Made by a program: the position numbers and the translations under genes. The notes under the pieces are model-generated. The model made no database searches and was not told the DNA's origin. It saw nothing but the letters and a program-made list of their open reading frames with translations. This document shows, piece by piece, positions 51,178 through 60,043 of a DNA stretch of 64,000 bases (positions within the stretch are counted from its first letter, which is position 1; the number at the start of each line of letters is the position of its first letter). This DNA comes from Bog-159 sp049511415. Its GTDB lineage: Bacteria > Acidobacteriota > Terriglobia > Bryobacterales > Bryobacteraceae. Where the stretch lies: positions 62,001 to 126,000 of the forward strand of contig JBEKYC010000003.1 of assembly GCA_049511415.1 (NCBI GenBank), in the 5' to 3' direction.

Positions 51178-53277
51178 TCAATAGGCTGCTTCGCCGCTTT
51201 CTTTCGCTAGTAGCTCGTGTACCTCTTCGTCGCTCAAACTTTCGACTTCGGCCAGCAGCTCCGCGTAGCGATCGGCGCCGGCCATTTCGATTTCGCGCAA
51301 CTCGATAGCCTTGGCCAGCTCCGCCACCGTGAAGTCCGCGCCGTAGACCACCTCGAGCGATAGCTCGATGCCGAGTTCCTGTTTCAGGCGCGAAAGCAGT
51401 TGCACGGCGAGCAGGGAATGGCCGCCCAGGTCGAAGAAGTTGTCGTGGATGCCGATGGGGCGCACGCCCAGCATGTCCGACCAGATACGGCACAATTGGT
51501 GTTCGAGACCGGATCTCGGCTCGACTAATTGCGGGACTGAAGTCCCGCGCGGACTAAAGTCCGCCCCCCCGCGCTGCATGATCTGTTCCACCGTGCGCAG
51601 TTCATTGGCAATGCGCGCGTAGGGAATTCCGTCGCGGCGGACCGCCGAGGGCCGCGGGCTATCGGCCGCCGCCGCCGCGCGCGGCGCCACCGATGGTTCG
51701 TACCGCATCCCGGCCGCAAACTCTGCTGGAAACCGGAACGCCAATGCCTCGCCGCGCACGGTTTGAAACGGCAGGCCGACGCTTTCCAGAAACAGCAGCG
51801 CCGGTTGATTGCGCTGGCTGCGCACGAAGCGGGCCTCCACCGCGCCGAGGCCGCGCTCGCGGGCGATGCGGCCCAATTCCGCGAGCATACGATGCTCCAC
51901 GCCGCGGCCCAGCGCCCGGCAGCTCAGCAGGAACGTATCGACAGAAATGGTGTCGGCGCCGGCGCGGAAGATGATCACGCCCACCAGCCCGTAGCCGCCG
52001 AAACGATCGCTGACGTGCACGGTCAGACATTCGGCTTTTCCCGATCCCAGCAGCGCCTGAATATCGCTTTCCGACCGGCGCACGGCGGTGAAGTTCATCT
52101 GATTGGTGCGCTGCGTCAACTGCGCCACCCGCGCCAGATCCTTCGGCGACATGGGCGCGATGCGCACTTCGAGTTGCAACGTGCCCAGGAATTCCTGCAG
52201 GCTGGCCGCGCTTTTCTCCGCGTGCTGGCGCTCGCGCTCCTGTGCATACATGGCCGGACGCGCGCGATCCTCTTCCGTTACCCGCAGCCGGTCAAAGGCC
52301 CATACGTGCCGCAGAAACTCGGGGATCTCCGCATCGGCCGGCAGCGCCAGGCTCAGCACCTGCGGATAACTGGCCTCCATTTCGCGGCACTCCCGCGGAC
52401 TGTCATCCACCAGCATGAAGCTGTCGAGCCCCAGTTCCAGCTCTTCCGCCAGGGACGCCAGATTCGCCGGCTTCGGTTGCCAGTTAATGCGCCACGCGGT
52501 GAAATGCTCCAGGCGTAGCACCATTTCCGGATGCAGCCGGAAGGTGTCCAGCACGTCGGCCGCGTTATTCTTGCTGCAGAGACACAGCAGCATCCCCGCG
52601 GCATGCTGCGCCAGTATGAATTCCTGCAGCGCGCGCCGCGGCGGATCCACCACCACGCCTTGCGGACCGTCCTCGCCGCAGATGCCGCGCCAGAGCGTGT
52701 CGTCGCAATCGAGCGCAATAGCTTTGAACGGCGGCGTGCGCAATGCGTGGATCTTGCGCGCCACCATGGCGCCCAGAGCCGTGAAGTACGCCGGCGTGTA
52801 TGGAACGTGGCCCAGCTTCTGGCTGATTGGATCGTGCATTTGCGCGACCGGGTAAAGCGCCTCGATTTCGTGCGGCCGTAACAGATGGACGCCGGTGGCA
52901 TCCCGGAGTGCATCCGCGAGCTGCGTTTCCAGGTGGCTTTCGAGGCCCGCGTCGCAGCCGGGCGATGGCGGGCAGATGCACACAATCAGAGGCGCGGCGT
53001 GGGCTTGGGCGGCCTGGTGCAGACCGGCGGCGAAATTCGCGACGTCGTCGTCGAGCCTGACCTGCGCCCAATCTTCAAACCGCACCAGCACCACGTTCAC
53101 GCCGTCGCGATTGGCCGCCAACTCGCCGCCGGGGTCAAAGAGAAGCTGGAAAACCTGGTTATAGGGCGCCATGCGGATGCGGTAATCGAAGCCTAATTCG
53201 CGCATCCAGAAGGCCAGAACAGGCGCGACGGCATCGGCGGTAAAGGTGGCGCTGACGACAATGGAAGGCCCGGACAT
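51178..53277 (-). CDS. FkbH-like HAD-IIIC/GNAT protein fused to an acyl carrier protein
   Basis: A 699-aa multidomain protein. Residues 1-180 form an SGNH-like N-terminal part. A HAD-IIIC domain starts at IALDCDDTLWRGICGEDG (Asp190, Asp192) with CSKNN at 234-238 and VDDSPREC at 290-297. A GNAT-like half (about 375-515) includes FGGYGLVGVIIF. Residues ~585-660 are an acyl/peptidyl carrier domain, DNFFDLGGHSLLAVQLL, with phosphopantetheine Ser621; the tail carries SDEEVHELL. FkbH proteins load a glyceryl unit from 1,3-bisphosphoglycerate onto an ACP; that is the family precedent, not shown here. ATG 53277 is chosen; earlier frame is unlike the family. Confidence 0.88.
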   Translation of the reverse strand: MSGPSIVVSATFTADAVAPVLAFWMRELGFDYRIRMAPYNQVFQLLFDPGGELAANRDGVNVVLVRFEDWAQVRLDDDVANFAAGLHQAAQAHAAPLIVCICPPSPGCDAGLESHLETQLADALRDATGVHLLRPHEIEALYPVAQMHDPISQKLGHVPYTPAYFTALGAMVARKIHALRTPPFKAIALDCDDTLWRGICGEDGPQGVVVDPPRRALQEFILAQHAAGMLLCLCSKNNAADVLDTFRLHPEMVLRLEHFTAWRINWQPKPANLASLAEELELGLDSFMLVDDSPRECREMEASYPQVLSLALPADAEIPEFLRHVWAFDRLRVTEEDRARPAMYAQERERQHAEKSAASLQEFLGTLQLEVRIAPMSPKDLARVAQLTQRTNQMNFTAVRRSESDIQALLGSGKAECLTVHVSDRFGGYGLVGVIIFRAGADTISVDTFLLSCRALGRGVEHRMLAELGRIARERGLGAVEARFVRSQRNQPALLFLESVGLPFQTVRGEALAFRFPAEFAAGMRYEPSVAPRAAAAADSPRPSAVRRDGIPYARIANELRTVEQIMQRGGADFSPRGTSVPQLVEPRSGLEHQLCRIWSDMLGVRPIGIHDNFFDLGGHSLLAVQLLSRLKQELGIELSLEVVYGADFTVAELAKAIELREIEMAGADRYAELLAEVESLSDEEVHELLAKESGEAAY
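51531..51564. repeat. Tandem palindromic repeats inside the FkbH-ACP linker
   Basis: Two adjacent near-perfect palindromes: GCGGGACTGAAGTCCCGC (51531-51548) and GCGGACTAAAGTCCGC (51549-51564). They lie in the coding sequence and encode residues ~572-583 (SPRG-containing part of the linker between the GNAT and carrier domains). The GGACT-AA-AGTCC core is a type of dispersed palindromic unit seen in Acidobacteriota and other environmental genomes. The frame is kept, so it was tolerated as linker. Confidence 0.8.
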
Positions 53278-53458
53278 CGGATTCACAACTATTATAGGAT
53301 CACGCAGCCTGCCGGCTTCCTCGCACGTCAACTTGTGGCCCCACGCGCCGGAACGCCACCTCGCAGGAAACGAATCAGGGAACCGCGCGTCAATGCCATA
53401 GGCGCATGGCCAGAAGCGCGTGGCACGCCAATCTCGTGAAACGGACAGGGTTGACTGG

Positions 53459-54328
53459 ATGATTGTGACCCGCAGAGAAATGATCCGCCGGCTTGGTCCG
53501 CTGCCGGCGGCTGTGTGTGCCGCGGCGGCGCAGGATAGTTCCACACCGACGCTCGCGCCAGGGACGCCGTCCTCGCCTGAACGGCTCGCTCTCATCGACG
53601 CGTTTCAGAGCAAGATTGCGGGGCTTGATCTGAAATTCGAGGAGAGGGCCCACAGGAGTTCCTGGACGATGCCCTATCGCTTGTTCCGGCCCGCGGAAAC
53701 CAGGATAGCGCCGCTCATCCTGTATCTGCATGGAAGCGGCGGATTGGGCGACGATAATCAGAAGCAGCTTGGCCTGGGCAACATTTTTGGCACGTTTTTG
53801 TGGGCCCTGCCGGAGAACCAGCAGCGGTTCCCATGCTATATCCTGGCGCCACAGACGGATCGCGGATGGGCTAACTATAAGTCATCCCCTGGCGGAAGGC
53901 CGGCGGAGGCGGTTCCGGGTTTCGGCGACGGGTCACGATTGGCGCTCGAAATTGTTCAGAAATTGGCGCGCGAGTTCGCTATTGATGCGCGGCGATTGTA
54001 TGTGATGGGGCAATCCATGGGCGGCGCCGGGGCGTGGAACATGATCACGCATCGTCCCGGAGTATTCGCCGCCGCCGTGATCTGCTGCGGAAGCCAGACC
54101 CGGGACAACGTGACACGGTCGGTACGCACTCCCATGTGGGTCTTTCACGGGAATGCCGACCGCACCGTGCCCGTGACTGTCTCGCGCAACCGCATCGCGG
54201 CTCTGCGTAAGGCAGGCGGCCGTCCTCTGTATACCGAATATGCCGGGGTGGACCACAATGTCTGGGAGTGGGCATTCACGGAACCTGCGCTGGCGGGTTG
54301 GTTATTTGCCCAGCACCGCCCGGCTTAA
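53459..54328 (+). CDS. Exported alpha/beta-hydrolase (esterase/phospholipase type)
   Basis: A 289-aa protein with an RR-containing leader (VTRREMIRRLGPLPAAVCAAAA), possibly Tat. Fold and catalytic features: oxyanion LYLHGSGGLGD, nucleophile elbow GQSMGGAGAWN, acid in VFHGNADRTVP and His in GVDHNVWEWAF. The family (predicted peptidase/carboxylesterase, COG4099-like) hydrolyses esters. ATG 53459; earlier codons would overlap the divergent FkbH promoter region. Divergent from the FkbH-ACP operon with 181 bp between. Confidence 0.85.
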   Translation: MIVTRREMIRRLGPLPAAVCAAAAQDSSTPTLAPGTPSSPERLALIDAFQSKIAGLDLKFEERAHRSSWTMPYRLFRPAETRIAPLILYLHGSGGLGDDNQKQLGLGNIFGTFLWALPENQQRFPCYILAPQTDRGWANYKSSPGGRPAEAVPGFGDGSRLALEIVQKLAREFAIDARRLYVMGQSMGGAGAWNMITHRPGVFAAAVICCGSQTRDNVTRSVRTPMWVFHGNADRTVPVTVSRNRIAALRKAGGRPLYTEYAGVDHNVWEWAFTEPALAGWLFAQHRPA

Positions 54329-54383
54329 CGATAGTAACGGCACAAGAATCAGCGCCTGGCCCTCCCAGCTATACTAATTACGA

Positions 54384-55634
54384 ATGCGTAACCTGGCCCT
54401 ATCCTGTGCCCTGTTCATCGCCCACGCCGCGCACGGCGCGCCGGGTCCCGACGAATTCCGAACCCGCCGCATGAAGCTGGCCGGGGAACTGCACGACGGT
54501 GTGCTGGTCCTGTTCGGCGGCACGGACAAGGGCGAGGAGAACATTCGCACCGGCTTTTTTCAGGAACCGAATTTTTATTACCTCACCGGATGGCGAGAGC
54601 CTGGCGCGCTGCTCCTGATCGCGCCTGCCGAGGAAGGCCAGCCGCCCTACGCGGCGCTGTTCCTCCCGCGCCGCCAACTGGACACCGAGAAATGGACGGG
54701 GCGTAAGGCCGGGCCCGACGACCCCGATATCGCGCGAGTCACCGGCTTCGATACGGTGCTGCCGCGCGAACGGTTCGAGAGCGAACTGCGCAAGCAGCTC
54801 GATCGTTACGCGCGCATTTATACCCTGCTCGCCGCGGGTAGCGCCGAGTTCAAAGAACTGGCGCCCATGCGCGAAATCTCCGACGCTGGTCCGATCATCG
54901 CGCGCCTGCGCATGAATAAATCGTCCGAAGAACTGGCCCTGATCCAGCATTCTATCGATGTGACCCTCGAAGCCCACCGCGCGGCGTGGAAGCGCGCCGC
55001 TCCCGGCCTTTTCGAATATCAGGTCGCCGCAACCATGACATCTGTCTATTTCGATGCAGGATGCGCGCGCCATGCCTATGCTCCCATCGTCGGGGCGGGT
55101 CCGGACAGCACGATCCTGCACTACATGCGCAATACCCGCCGCATGGATCGCGGCGAACTGCTTTTGATGGATGTGGGCGCGGAATGCGACGGATACGCGG
55201 CGGATATCACCCGCACGATCCCGGTCGGCGCGCGCTACAGCCAGCGCCAGCGTGAAATCTACGAAATCGTGCTGGGCGCGCAGAACGCCGTGATCGCGGC
55301 CATCAAGCCCGGTGTGCCGCTGCGCGATCTTACCAAGGTCGCGCGCGAATATATCAACACGCATGGCAAGGACCTGCACGGCGAAGCGCTGGGCAAGTAT
55401 TTCACGCACGGCGTGAGCCATCACGTCGGCCTCGACGTGCATGACGCGACCGACTTCAGCCAGCCCCTCGCCGAGAACAACGTCATTACAGTCGAGCCGG
55501 GCATTTATATCCCCGAGGAAAACATCGGCGTGCGCATCGAGGACATGGTCCTGGTGACCAAGGATGGCGCCAGGCTCCTGAGCGGCGCCCTGCCGCGCGA
55601 CCCGGACGAAATCGACAAGGCCCTGGGTAGGTAA
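54384..55634 (+). CDS. Xaa-Pro aminopeptidase (M24B)
   Basis: A 416-aa enzyme with a signal peptide (LALSCALFIAHAAHG), so probably periplasmic, unlike cytoplasmic PepP. Metal ligands lie in LLMDVGAECDGYAADITRT (two Asp), THGVSHHVGLDVHD (His), TVEPGIYIPE (Glu) and RIEDMVLV (Glu). It removes N-terminal residues before proline. The stop lies 3 bp before the histidine kinase ATG, so the peptidase and the two-component genes may be one transcript. Confidence 0.92.
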   Translation: MRNLALSCALFIAHAAHGAPGPDEFRTRRMKLAGELHDGVLVLFGGTDKGEENIRTGFFQEPNFYYLTGWREPGALLLIAPAEEGQPPYAALFLPRRQLDTEKWTGRKAGPDDPDIARVTGFDTVLPRERFESELRKQLDRYARIYTLLAAGSAEFKELAPMREISDAGPIIARLRMNKSSEELALIQHSIDVTLEAHRAAWKRAAPGLFEYQVAATMTSVYFDAGCARHAYAPIVGAGPDSTILHYMRNTRRMDRGELLLMDVGAECDGYAADITRTIPVGARYSQRQREIYEIVLGAQNAVIAAIKPGVPLRDLTKVAREYINTHGKDLHGEALGKYFTHGVSHHVGLDVHDATDFSQPLAENNVITVEPGIYIPEENIGVRIEDMVLVTKDGARLLSGALPRDPDEIDKALGR

Positions 55635-55637
55635 ACC

Positions 55638-57512
55638 ATGCAGCGGGTCAGCCGCCAAGCCGCGATCTACTGGGCACTGCTGGCGGCCGCGTTCACGGTG
55701 GCCCTGGCGGCAAGCTGGACCAGCTTCGGCGCCCAGATCGACAACAACGCCTATGATCGGATGTTTCGCATCTATCAGCCCGCCCCCTGGCAGCCTGGGA
55801 GTATCGTACTGGCGATCGATGAGGCGTCGCTAAACACTTATGGGGGTTTGGCGGGTTTGCGCAAGCCTCTGGCTGAGGGCCTGGAGCTGATCTCCAATGT
55901 CGCGCCCAAGGCCGTGGCGGTCGATCTGATTCTGGCCGACAACCTGGATCCGGCGATCGACGCGCGCTTCGAAAAGGCGCTGCACGCTACGCGCAACCTG
56001 GTGCTGGCTTGCGAGTTGATGCCGCAAGGGTCCGCCTGGGAGGATCCGCTGCCGCGTTTCCGCGCGCAAGCCGCGGCGCTGGGCCACGTACATGCCGAGC
56101 CGGACGAGCTCGATTCGGTGAGCCGCAGCCTGCCGCTCGAAAAAGCCGCGGGACACGTCCGCCGGTGGGCGTTGGCGCTCGAGGCTTACCGCTTGAGCCT
56201 GAACCGGCCCACACAAATTCTAGAGTCGCCCACGGACCTGGAAGTTGGTGACCGCGTGATTCCGTCCACGCGTGCGGCCGGCCGCCTGATGCGCATACGC
56301 TACGCGCCGCCTTCCGTCCCGATCCCGCAAGTGTCGTTGAAAGACCTGAACGATAATCCGGAACTCGCGAAGCGCTTCGCCGGAAAAGTAGTCTTCGCCG
56401 GGGTGACTTCGCAAAACGTAGCCAAGGACTGGGTATTTACGCCTTACTCATCCGGCTTGCCGATGGTGGGTGTTGAAATACACGCCAACGCCTTTGAGAC
56501 CATCGCCCAAGGTTTGTTCCTCACTGACGCGCCTCCCGTGGCCGTGTTTCTTTTCAGTCTGGCGTTGGTCGTGGCTATCGGACTCAATTACGGTCGCCTC
56601 GCTCCACGGGCAGCTAACTCCGTTGCTGTCGTTATCCTGGTCGTCGCGCACCTGACTCCGTACTGGTTCTTCACGCATCGCATCGTCTTCTCTTTCTGCA
56701 CGCCGGTATCTTCGGCCTGGCTTTCGCTGATCACGGCCGGCGCGTATCAGTTCCTGGTCGTCCGTCGCAAGCTGGGCGTGTCGGAGGCCGAACGCGACCG
56801 CTACCGCCAGACAATGCACTTCGTCACGCATGAAATGCGCACGCCGCTCACCGCTATCCAAGGCTCCAGCGAGCTGATGGGCCGCTACGCTCTGCCGGAG
56901 GAGAAGCGCAAGCAGATCGCCGATCTCATCAATTCGGAATCCAAGCGCCTGGGCCGCATGATCGAGATGTTCCTGAGCGTGGAACGGCTCTCCGCGGGCT
57001 TGGTGGAACTCAAGAAAGAATCCTTCTCGGCTTCCGCCCTGATGGCCGGATGCGTGCAGCGGGCGCTGCCGCTGGCCGAGCGCAAACAAATTCGCATACT
57101 GACCGAAGCGGCCACCGAAGATATCCTGCTTTCAGGCGACCGCGAACTGATGGAATACGCTTTCTACAACCTGCTGACTAACGCCATCAAATACTCGCCC
57201 CAGCGCACGCAAGTTACCCTGGCCGCGGTGCGCCGGCACGAGCACGCCTATATCTCCGTCGAAGACCAGGGCATCGGCATGGATCAAAAGGAGGTCAAAA
57301 AGATCTTTCAGAAGTTTTATCGCACCAAGCGCGCCGAACAATCGGGGGAAGTGGGCACCGGCATCGGACTTTCCATCGTGGAGCAGATAGTAATCCAGCA
57401 TAGCGGTACTATTGAAGTAATGAGCCGGCCCGGACAAGGGTCCCGGTTCACCATGGTTCTACCGGCGCCGGTTCCCGCCCCGGCTGCGGTACGAGTTGCG
57501 AAAGAGACCTGA
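55638..57512 (+). CDS. CHASE2-domain sensor histidine kinase
   Basis: A 624-aa membrane sensor: N-terminal helix, extracytoplasmic CHASE2 domain (~25-285), three more helices (VFLFSLALVVAIGL, SVAVVILVVAHLTPYW, ITAGAYQFLVV), then HisKA with the phospho-acceptor His398 in VTHEMRTPLTAIQG and an HATPase domain (NLLTNAIKYS, GIGMDQKEV, GTGIGLSIV). Cognate regulator is the next gene, overlapping by one base (TGATG). Confidence 0.93.
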   Translation: MQRVSRQAAIYWALLAAAFTVALAASWTSFGAQIDNNAYDRMFRIYQPAPWQPGSIVLAIDEASLNTYGGLAGLRKPLAEGLELISNVAPKAVAVDLILADNLDPAIDARFEKALHATRNLVLACELMPQGSAWEDPLPRFRAQAAALGHVHAEPDELDSVSRSLPLEKAAGHVRRWALALEAYRLSLNRPTQILESPTDLEVGDRVIPSTRAAGRLMRIRYAPPSVPIPQVSLKDLNDNPELAKRFAGKVVFAGVTSQNVAKDWVFTPYSSGLPMVGVEIHANAFETIAQGLFLTDAPPVAVFLFSLALVVAIGLNYGRLAPRAANSVAVVILVVAHLTPYWFFTHRIVFSFCTPVSSAWLSLITAGAYQFLVVRRKLGVSEAERDRYRQTMHFVTHEMRTPLTAIQGSSELMGRYALPEEKRKQIADLINSESKRLGRMIEMFLSVERLSAGLVELKKESFSASALMAGCVQRALPLAERKQIRILTEAATEDILLSGDRELMEYAFYNLLTNAIKYSPQRTQVTLAAVRRHEHAYISVEDQGIGMDQKEVKKIFQKFYRTKRAEQSGEVGTGIGLSIVEQIVIQHSGTIEVMSRPGQGSRFTMVLPAPVPAPAAVRVAKET

Positions 57513-58822
57513 TGCAGCGATTACTGGTGGTCGAAGACGATCCGGCGGTGCGTACGACCGTCGTCACGTTCCTGGAACTGGAGGGTTATTCCGTCGACGC
57601 GGTGTCCTCCACGGGCGAGGCTTTGGAACGGCTTTCCGAGAACAGTTACCCGATTGTGATCTCCGATATCTATATTGACGAGCGCACCGGGCTGGACGTG
57701 CTGAACGCCGCGCGCAACAAGGATCCGGACTGCTCCGTCATCCTGATGACCGCCCGCGGCACCATGGAAACCGTAATGGCGGCGACGCGCGGCGGCGCGT
57801 TCGATTATGTGGCCAAGCCGTTTGAGATCGACCACATGCTCGACACCATCAAACGCGCCGAGGCCTCCCGCCAGGACAAGGAGAAAGAAGCCGGCCCGGA
57901 CGATCTGCCGGAGAGCGAGATGATCGGGAGTTCGGCGGCCATGGTGGAGATTTACAAGACGGCCTCGCAGGTGGCGCCCACCGATGCCACGGTTGTGATT
58001 GAGGGCGAGACTGGCACAGGCAAGGAACTGGTGGCGCGCATGATCCACCGCTTCAGCCAGCGCGCCAGCCAGCCCTTCGTGCCGGTGGACTGCGCGTCGA
58101 TAGCACCGACACTGCTCGAAAGCGAACTGTTCGGTACCCTCAAAGGCGCTTACACCGGCGCCGACCGCGACCGTATGGGCGTGATCGAATCCGCCAATCG
58201 CGGCACCGTCCTGCTCGACGAAATTGGCGACATCGAGCTGAATTTCCAGTTCAAGCTGCTGCGCTTCCTGCAGGAGCGCGAGATCCGCCCCGTAGGCGCA
58301 TCCCGCGGCAAGCAGGTGGATGTCCGAGTGCTTGCCGCCACAAATCGCGACATGCAGAAACTGGTGGACGAAGGTAAGTTCCGCGAGGACCTCTGGTTTC
58401 GCCTGAACGTGGTACGGATTCTGATCCCGCCGCTGCGCGAACGCCGCGGAGACGTGCCTCTGCTGGCCCGCTTTTTCCTGAACAAATATAATGCCCGGTA
58501 CGACCGTAGCGCGCGCCTGATGGAATCCGGTTTAAAGGCCTTGCAGGAATATATCTGGCCGGGAAATGTCCGGCAGCTGCAGCACCTGGTGGAGCGTCTG
58601 ACCATTCTGGCCCCCACCGCGCGCATCGACGCGCAGGCCGTGGACCAGGCTCTGACCGCCATGGAAGCCCGTGAAGAACCGGTGGAAACCTTGGCTGAGG
58701 CGGAAGAGGACCAGATCCGAAAGGTGCTGGCGGCCACCGCCGGAAACAAGAGCCGCGCCGCCCAAATCCTGGGCATCGAGCGAAAAACCCTGTACCGCAA
58801 GCTGGAACGGATGAAACTTTGA
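57512..58822 (+). CDS. NtrC-type response regulator (sigma-54 activator)
   Basis: A 436-aa regulator: receiver domain with Asp52 (ISDIYID) and Lys103 (AKPFE), AAA domain with GETGTGKE, the sigma-54 contact loop in variant form GAYTGA, Walker B VLLDEIGDI, R-finger FREDLWFRLNVV, and a C-terminal Fis-type HTH (KSRAAQILGIERKTLYRKL). Partner of the preceding CHASE2 kinase. Its targets must have -24/-12 promoters; I did not find one with confidence in the window. Confidence 0.94.
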   Translation: MQRLLVVEDDPAVRTTVVTFLELEGYSVDAVSSTGEALERLSENSYPIVISDIYIDERTGLDVLNAARNKDPDCSVILMTARGTMETVMAATRGGAFDYVAKPFEIDHMLDTIKRAEASRQDKEKEAGPDDLPESEMIGSSAAMVEIYKTASQVAPTDATVVIEGETGTGKELVARMIHRFSQRASQPFVPVDCASIAPTLLESELFGTLKGAYTGADRDRMGVIESANRGTVLLDEIGDIELNFQFKLLRFLQEREIRPVGASRGKQVDVRVLAATNRDMQKLVDEGKFREDLWFRLNVVRILIPPLRERRGDVPLLARFFLNKYNARYDRSARLMESGLKALQEYIWPGNVRQLQHLVERLTILAPTARIDAQAVDQALTAMEAREEPVETLAEAEEDQIRKVLAATAGNKSRAAQILGIERKTLYRKLERMKL

Positions 58823-58841
58823 GCGCATTTTCTCTTAACAG

Positions 58842-58867
58842 ACGCTTATTTAAGCAGATTTAAGCGT
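58842..58867. promoter_or_regulatory. Inverted repeat upstream of the VCBS-protein promoter
   Basis: ACGCTTA (58842-58848) and TAAGCGT (58861-58867) are perfect inverted arms around 12 nt that contain a further TTAAGC half-site. The site sits 9 bp upstream of the -35 of the next gene. It may be an activator or repressor site. No T-run follows, so a terminator for the response regulator gene is less likely. Confidence 0.4.
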
Positions 58868-58875
58868 ACCAGCAC

Positions 58876-58905
58876 TTGAACGCCGATAACCTTTGTCAGT
58901 ATAAT
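58876..58905 (+). promoter_or_regulatory. Sigma-70 promoter of the VCBS-repeat protein gene
   Basis: TTGAAC (58876-58881), an 18-bp spacer and a perfect TATAAT (58900-58905). The start codon at 58929 lies about 23 bp downstream, leaving a leader of roughly 15 nt with a short AGGG. Confidence 0.7.
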
Positions 58906-58928
58906 TCTGCCTGGGTAGGGTGACCCGC

Positions 58929-60020
58929 ATGAAGTATCTATTCCATAGTCTCGTCTTGCTGTCGACGGCCTTGTCCGCTGAAACCGTGTCGTTCAATCCC
59001 AGCTCCATGTCTGCGGGTAACTCTCCTATTTCCATACGCCTGGCTGATTTCAACGGCGATGGCTTGCTGGATGTTGCCGTGATCAACGGAGACGGTTCGG
59101 GCACCGTGACGGTGCTTCTGAACATGGGTGATGGCGGGTTCTCGGAGCCCCTCGTCAGCGTAACCGGCGGATTGGGCGCGTGGGTGATGACCGTGGGTGA
59201 TTTCAACCACGACGGAAAAAACGATTTGGCGGTGGTCAACAACATTACGAATAACGTTTCGATTCTGTTGGGCAACGGCGATGGAACCTTCCGGATTGGC
59301 AGCTATGCCCCGGTGGGCCAAGGGCCCGTGGCTGTGGCGGAGGCTGATTTCAATCACGACGGCAACGTGGATCTGGCTGTGGTGAATAGCCTTACCGGCG
59401 ATGTCTCCATTCTTCTGGGCAAGCGGGACGGCAGCTTCCAGGCCGGCCCGAGCATATCCGTCGGCAGCGCCCCCACCAGCGTCGCCGCCGCTGATTTCAA
59501 TGGCGACGGCATCCCGGATTTAGCCATCACCAATGGCGTCCTGGGGCAACAATTGGTTTACATATTCTTGGGAAATGGCGATGGTACTTTCCGTAGCGCC
59601 GGTACCGTGACGGTCGGCTACGAGCCTTTCTCCTTGGTGGCGCGCGATCTGAACCACGACGGTAATATCGATCTGGCCGTGGCAAACCTGGTCTCGAACA
59701 GTATATCGGTGGCGCTCGGTAACGGCGACGGCACTTTCCGCGTACCAGTCAGCTATTCGGCCGGCAACGGACCGGTCGCCATCAAAGCCGGTTCCTTCGC
59801 CCACCCGGGGAGCACGGACCTGGCGGCCTGCGCCGACGTCTCCGCTGCCATCTTGGTTTATGTCGGCAAAGGCGACGGGACGTTTCGTGCGCCGCTGCCG
59901 CAGCCAACCGGAGACCCATGCAATTCGTTGGCGGTGGGCGATCTCTTCCAGACGGGAAAGATGGATATCGTGGCCGCCACCACCAGCGGGCTGGTGCTTT
60001 TCAGCAATACATCGAATTAG
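58929..60020 (+). CDS. Exported VCBS/FG-GAP-repeat protein
   Basis: A 363-aa protein with a signal peptide (YLFHSLVLLSTALS) and six to seven repeats of the form A-D-F-N-G/H-D-G-x-x-D-L-A-V followed by V-S-I-L-L-G-N-G-D-G-T-F. This predicts a calcium-binding seven-blade propeller. It is a different subfamily from the CRTAC1 proteins, lacking an ASPIC/UnbV end. ATG 58929 chosen; a GTG at 58920 would add three residues. Role at the cell surface presumed. Confidence 0.88.
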   Translation: MKYLFHSLVLLSTALSAETVSFNPSSMSAGNSPISIRLADFNGDGLLDVAVINGDGSGTVTVLLNMGDGGFSEPLVSVTGGLGAWVMTVGDFNHDGKNDLAVVNNITNNVSILLGNGDGTFRIGSYAPVGQGPVAVAEADFNHDGNVDLAVVNSLTGDVSILLGKRDGSFQAGPSISVGSAPTSVAAADFNGDGIPDLAITNGVLGQQLVYIFLGNGDGTFRSAGTVTVGYEPFSLVARDLNHDGNIDLAVANLVSNSISVALGNGDGTFRVPVSYSAGNGPVAIKAGSFAHPGSTDLAACADVSAAILVYVGKGDGTFRAPLPQPTGDPCNSLAVGDLFQTGKMDIVAATTSGLVLFSNTSN

Positions 60021-60043
60021 GCGCGAATCGGACTGGGCCGCGG

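Noticed and set aside
54399..55658. 419-codon minus-strand frame opposite the Xaa-Pro aminopeptidase
   Set aside because: Antisense of a complete M24B enzyme with all metal ligands; typical high-GC shadow.
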